Shown one piece after another: positions 63,256 through 64,000 of a DNA stretch of 64,000 nucleotides. A program made the position numbers and the translations under genes. Numbering within the stretch: position 1 is the stretch's first letter; the number at the start of each line of letters is the position of its first letter. The notes beneath the pieces are model-generated. The model was not told the origin of the DNA, searched no databases, and saw only the letters and a program-made list of their open reading frames with translations. Source of the stretch: Polaribacter vadi (GTDB lineage Bacteria > Bacteroidota > Bacteroidia > Flavobacteriales > Flavobacteriaceae). The stretch is from contig NZ_CP017477.1 of assembly GCF_001761365.1 (NCBI RefSeq), forward strand, positions 1,076,501 to 1,140,500, written 5' to 3'.

Positions 63256-64000
63256 TTATTTGGTTTTTAAGTATTCCAAAGCATTTTTAGTTATTCCTTC
63301 TATATTGTCTTGAAATAGATTTTTACCGCTGTTCTGATTCCATTCAAAAGCACCTATTCCAATGGCAATAGCAGTTCCTTTAAATTCATTATTTGGCATT
63401 GCTTCAAAATTTGCCATCATCCAATATTCTCTCTCACCATCCCAGTTTCCAAGATGTCTAATTTTTTCATTATTGAATAAATTAGAATATATCTGCTCGT
63501 CATTATTTGGTAATTGATACCAATCTCCAAATTTCCATAAAACAAAATTATGATTCTCTCTATACCCAGGTCCTATTAGCCTGATCATTTTTCTTTCGTC
63601 TGGTGAGATTGTTTCTATTCCTTGATAAACAGGATGTGTACTTTCGTCATGCATTAGTCCAATATTTATACCAATAGACCAAGTATCTCCATTTTCAAAG
63701 CCTGCTCCAGCTTCTTTAAGTTTAAAAAATTCATTATTAATCCTACCTATTGTCCATAAATATTCGATAGCAAACGTATTAAGTAAAAGTCCACCACCAT
63801 TGGCATGAAAATTAGTAATTGCAGAAACTACATTTGAACTTAGCGCTTCAGTTGGAAGTTCTGGATTACCATCATCTTTGTCATAATGCCACCAAAGCAC
63901 TCTAAAATCGCTTAAATCTTTTCCGTTCTCTATATCGGCAAATGAAATATATTCCGCATCTGGATAATTTTCGAAAAGCCATGCAGCTGATGCAATTTCG
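63256..64000 (-). CDS. Fructan-locus protein, DUF4960-like (5' end outside window)
   Basis: The frame stays open to the right edge of the window, so the start lies outside it (the GTG at 63900 is internal, inside EIASAAWLFENYPDAEYISF... read through). The last 248 residues contain GGGLLLNTFAIEYLWTIGRI, the GTAIAIGIGAFEWNQNSGKN tail, and no membrane segment. The pattern fits DUF4960 domain proteins that sit next to GH32 genes in Bacteroidota fructan loci. The function is not established; a surface binding role is a guess. Spacing to the GH32 gene is 1 bp. Confidence 0.65.
   Translation of the reverse strand, partial: EIASAAWLFENYPDAEYISFADIENGKDLSDFRVLWWHYDKDDGNPELPTEALSSNVVSAITNFHANGGGLLLNTFAIEYLWTIGRINNEFFKLKEAGAGFENGDTWSIGINIGLMHDESTHPVYQGIETISPDERKMIRLIGPGYRENHNFVLWKFGDWYQLPNNDEQIYSNLFNNEKIRHLGNWDGEREYWMMANFEAMPNNEFKGTAIAIGIGAFEWNQNSGKNLFQDNIEGITKNALEYLKTK

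Overview
The window looks like chromosome from a marine member of the Flavobacteriaceae (Bacteroidota), in the Polaribacter/Tenacibaculum range. Supporting signs are very AT-rich DNA, SusC/SusD pairs, C-terminal type IX secretion sorting domains, lipoprotein signal peptides on glycoside hydrolases, a Bacteroidota-type RteC regulator and the near absence of Shine-Dalgarno motifs. The genus is an inference. No rRNA, tRNA or CRISPR array was seen.

Region 1 (1-13.5 kb) is a dense block of housekeeping and stress-type genes, nearly all on the plus strand. It holds a PAS sensor (partial, minus strand), TerB-like and DUF302 proteins, purine nucleoside phosphorylase (deoD), a WG-repeat protein, a site-2 protease with CBS domains, a HlyD/MacB-type exporter, two unknown small proteins joined to a CbpA/CbpM chaperone pair, a TonB-like protein, an MscS channel, a CDP-alcohol phosphatidyltransferase, a membrane metallophosphoesterase and a flavin-binding PNPOx-fold protein.

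Region 2 (13.5-17.8 kb) is accessory DNA. A small DNA-binding protein with tandem 11-bp repeats at its promoter is divergent from a four-gene cassette: a 251-aa protein of unknown function, a DUF5675 protein and two tiny membrane proteins. A gene-poor kilobase with large inverted repeats follows, then a decayed SRAP/YedK gene with a CAA/TTG microsatellite at its start.

Region 3 (17.8-38.6 kb, minus strand) is a complete polysaccharide utilization locus, most likely for laminarin (beta-1,3/1,6-glucan). It holds a LuxR-type sensor-regulator, a modular surface binding protein, SusC, SusD, a SusE-position lipoprotein, GH5-CBM6, GH16, GH3, GH30 and a sugar porter. The secreted and surface enzymes cut the glucan, SusCD imports oligomers, GH3 and GH30 finish hydrolysis, and the MFS porter takes up sugar.

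Region 4 (39-44.8 kb) is a mutasome-type SOS cluster: an error-prone DnaE, a Y-family polymerase and a divergent LexA-like S24 repressor.

Region 5 (44.8-60.7 kb, minus strand) is a defence and mobility island. A type I restriction-modification operon (hsdM-hsdS-X-hsdR) carries a 1419-aa membrane-anchored NACHT/STAND ATPase (X) between hsdS and hsdR. Upstream lie a HEPN-like gene split by a -1 frameshift at a canonical slippery heptamer, a DnaC/IstB-like ATPase with an in-frame repeat insertion, a replication-type protein, an excisionase-like protein and RteC. Several families of palindromic dispersed repeats fill the gaps.

Region 6 (60.7-64 kb) is the start of a fructan locus: PfkB fructokinase, GH32 and a partial gene that runs off the edge.
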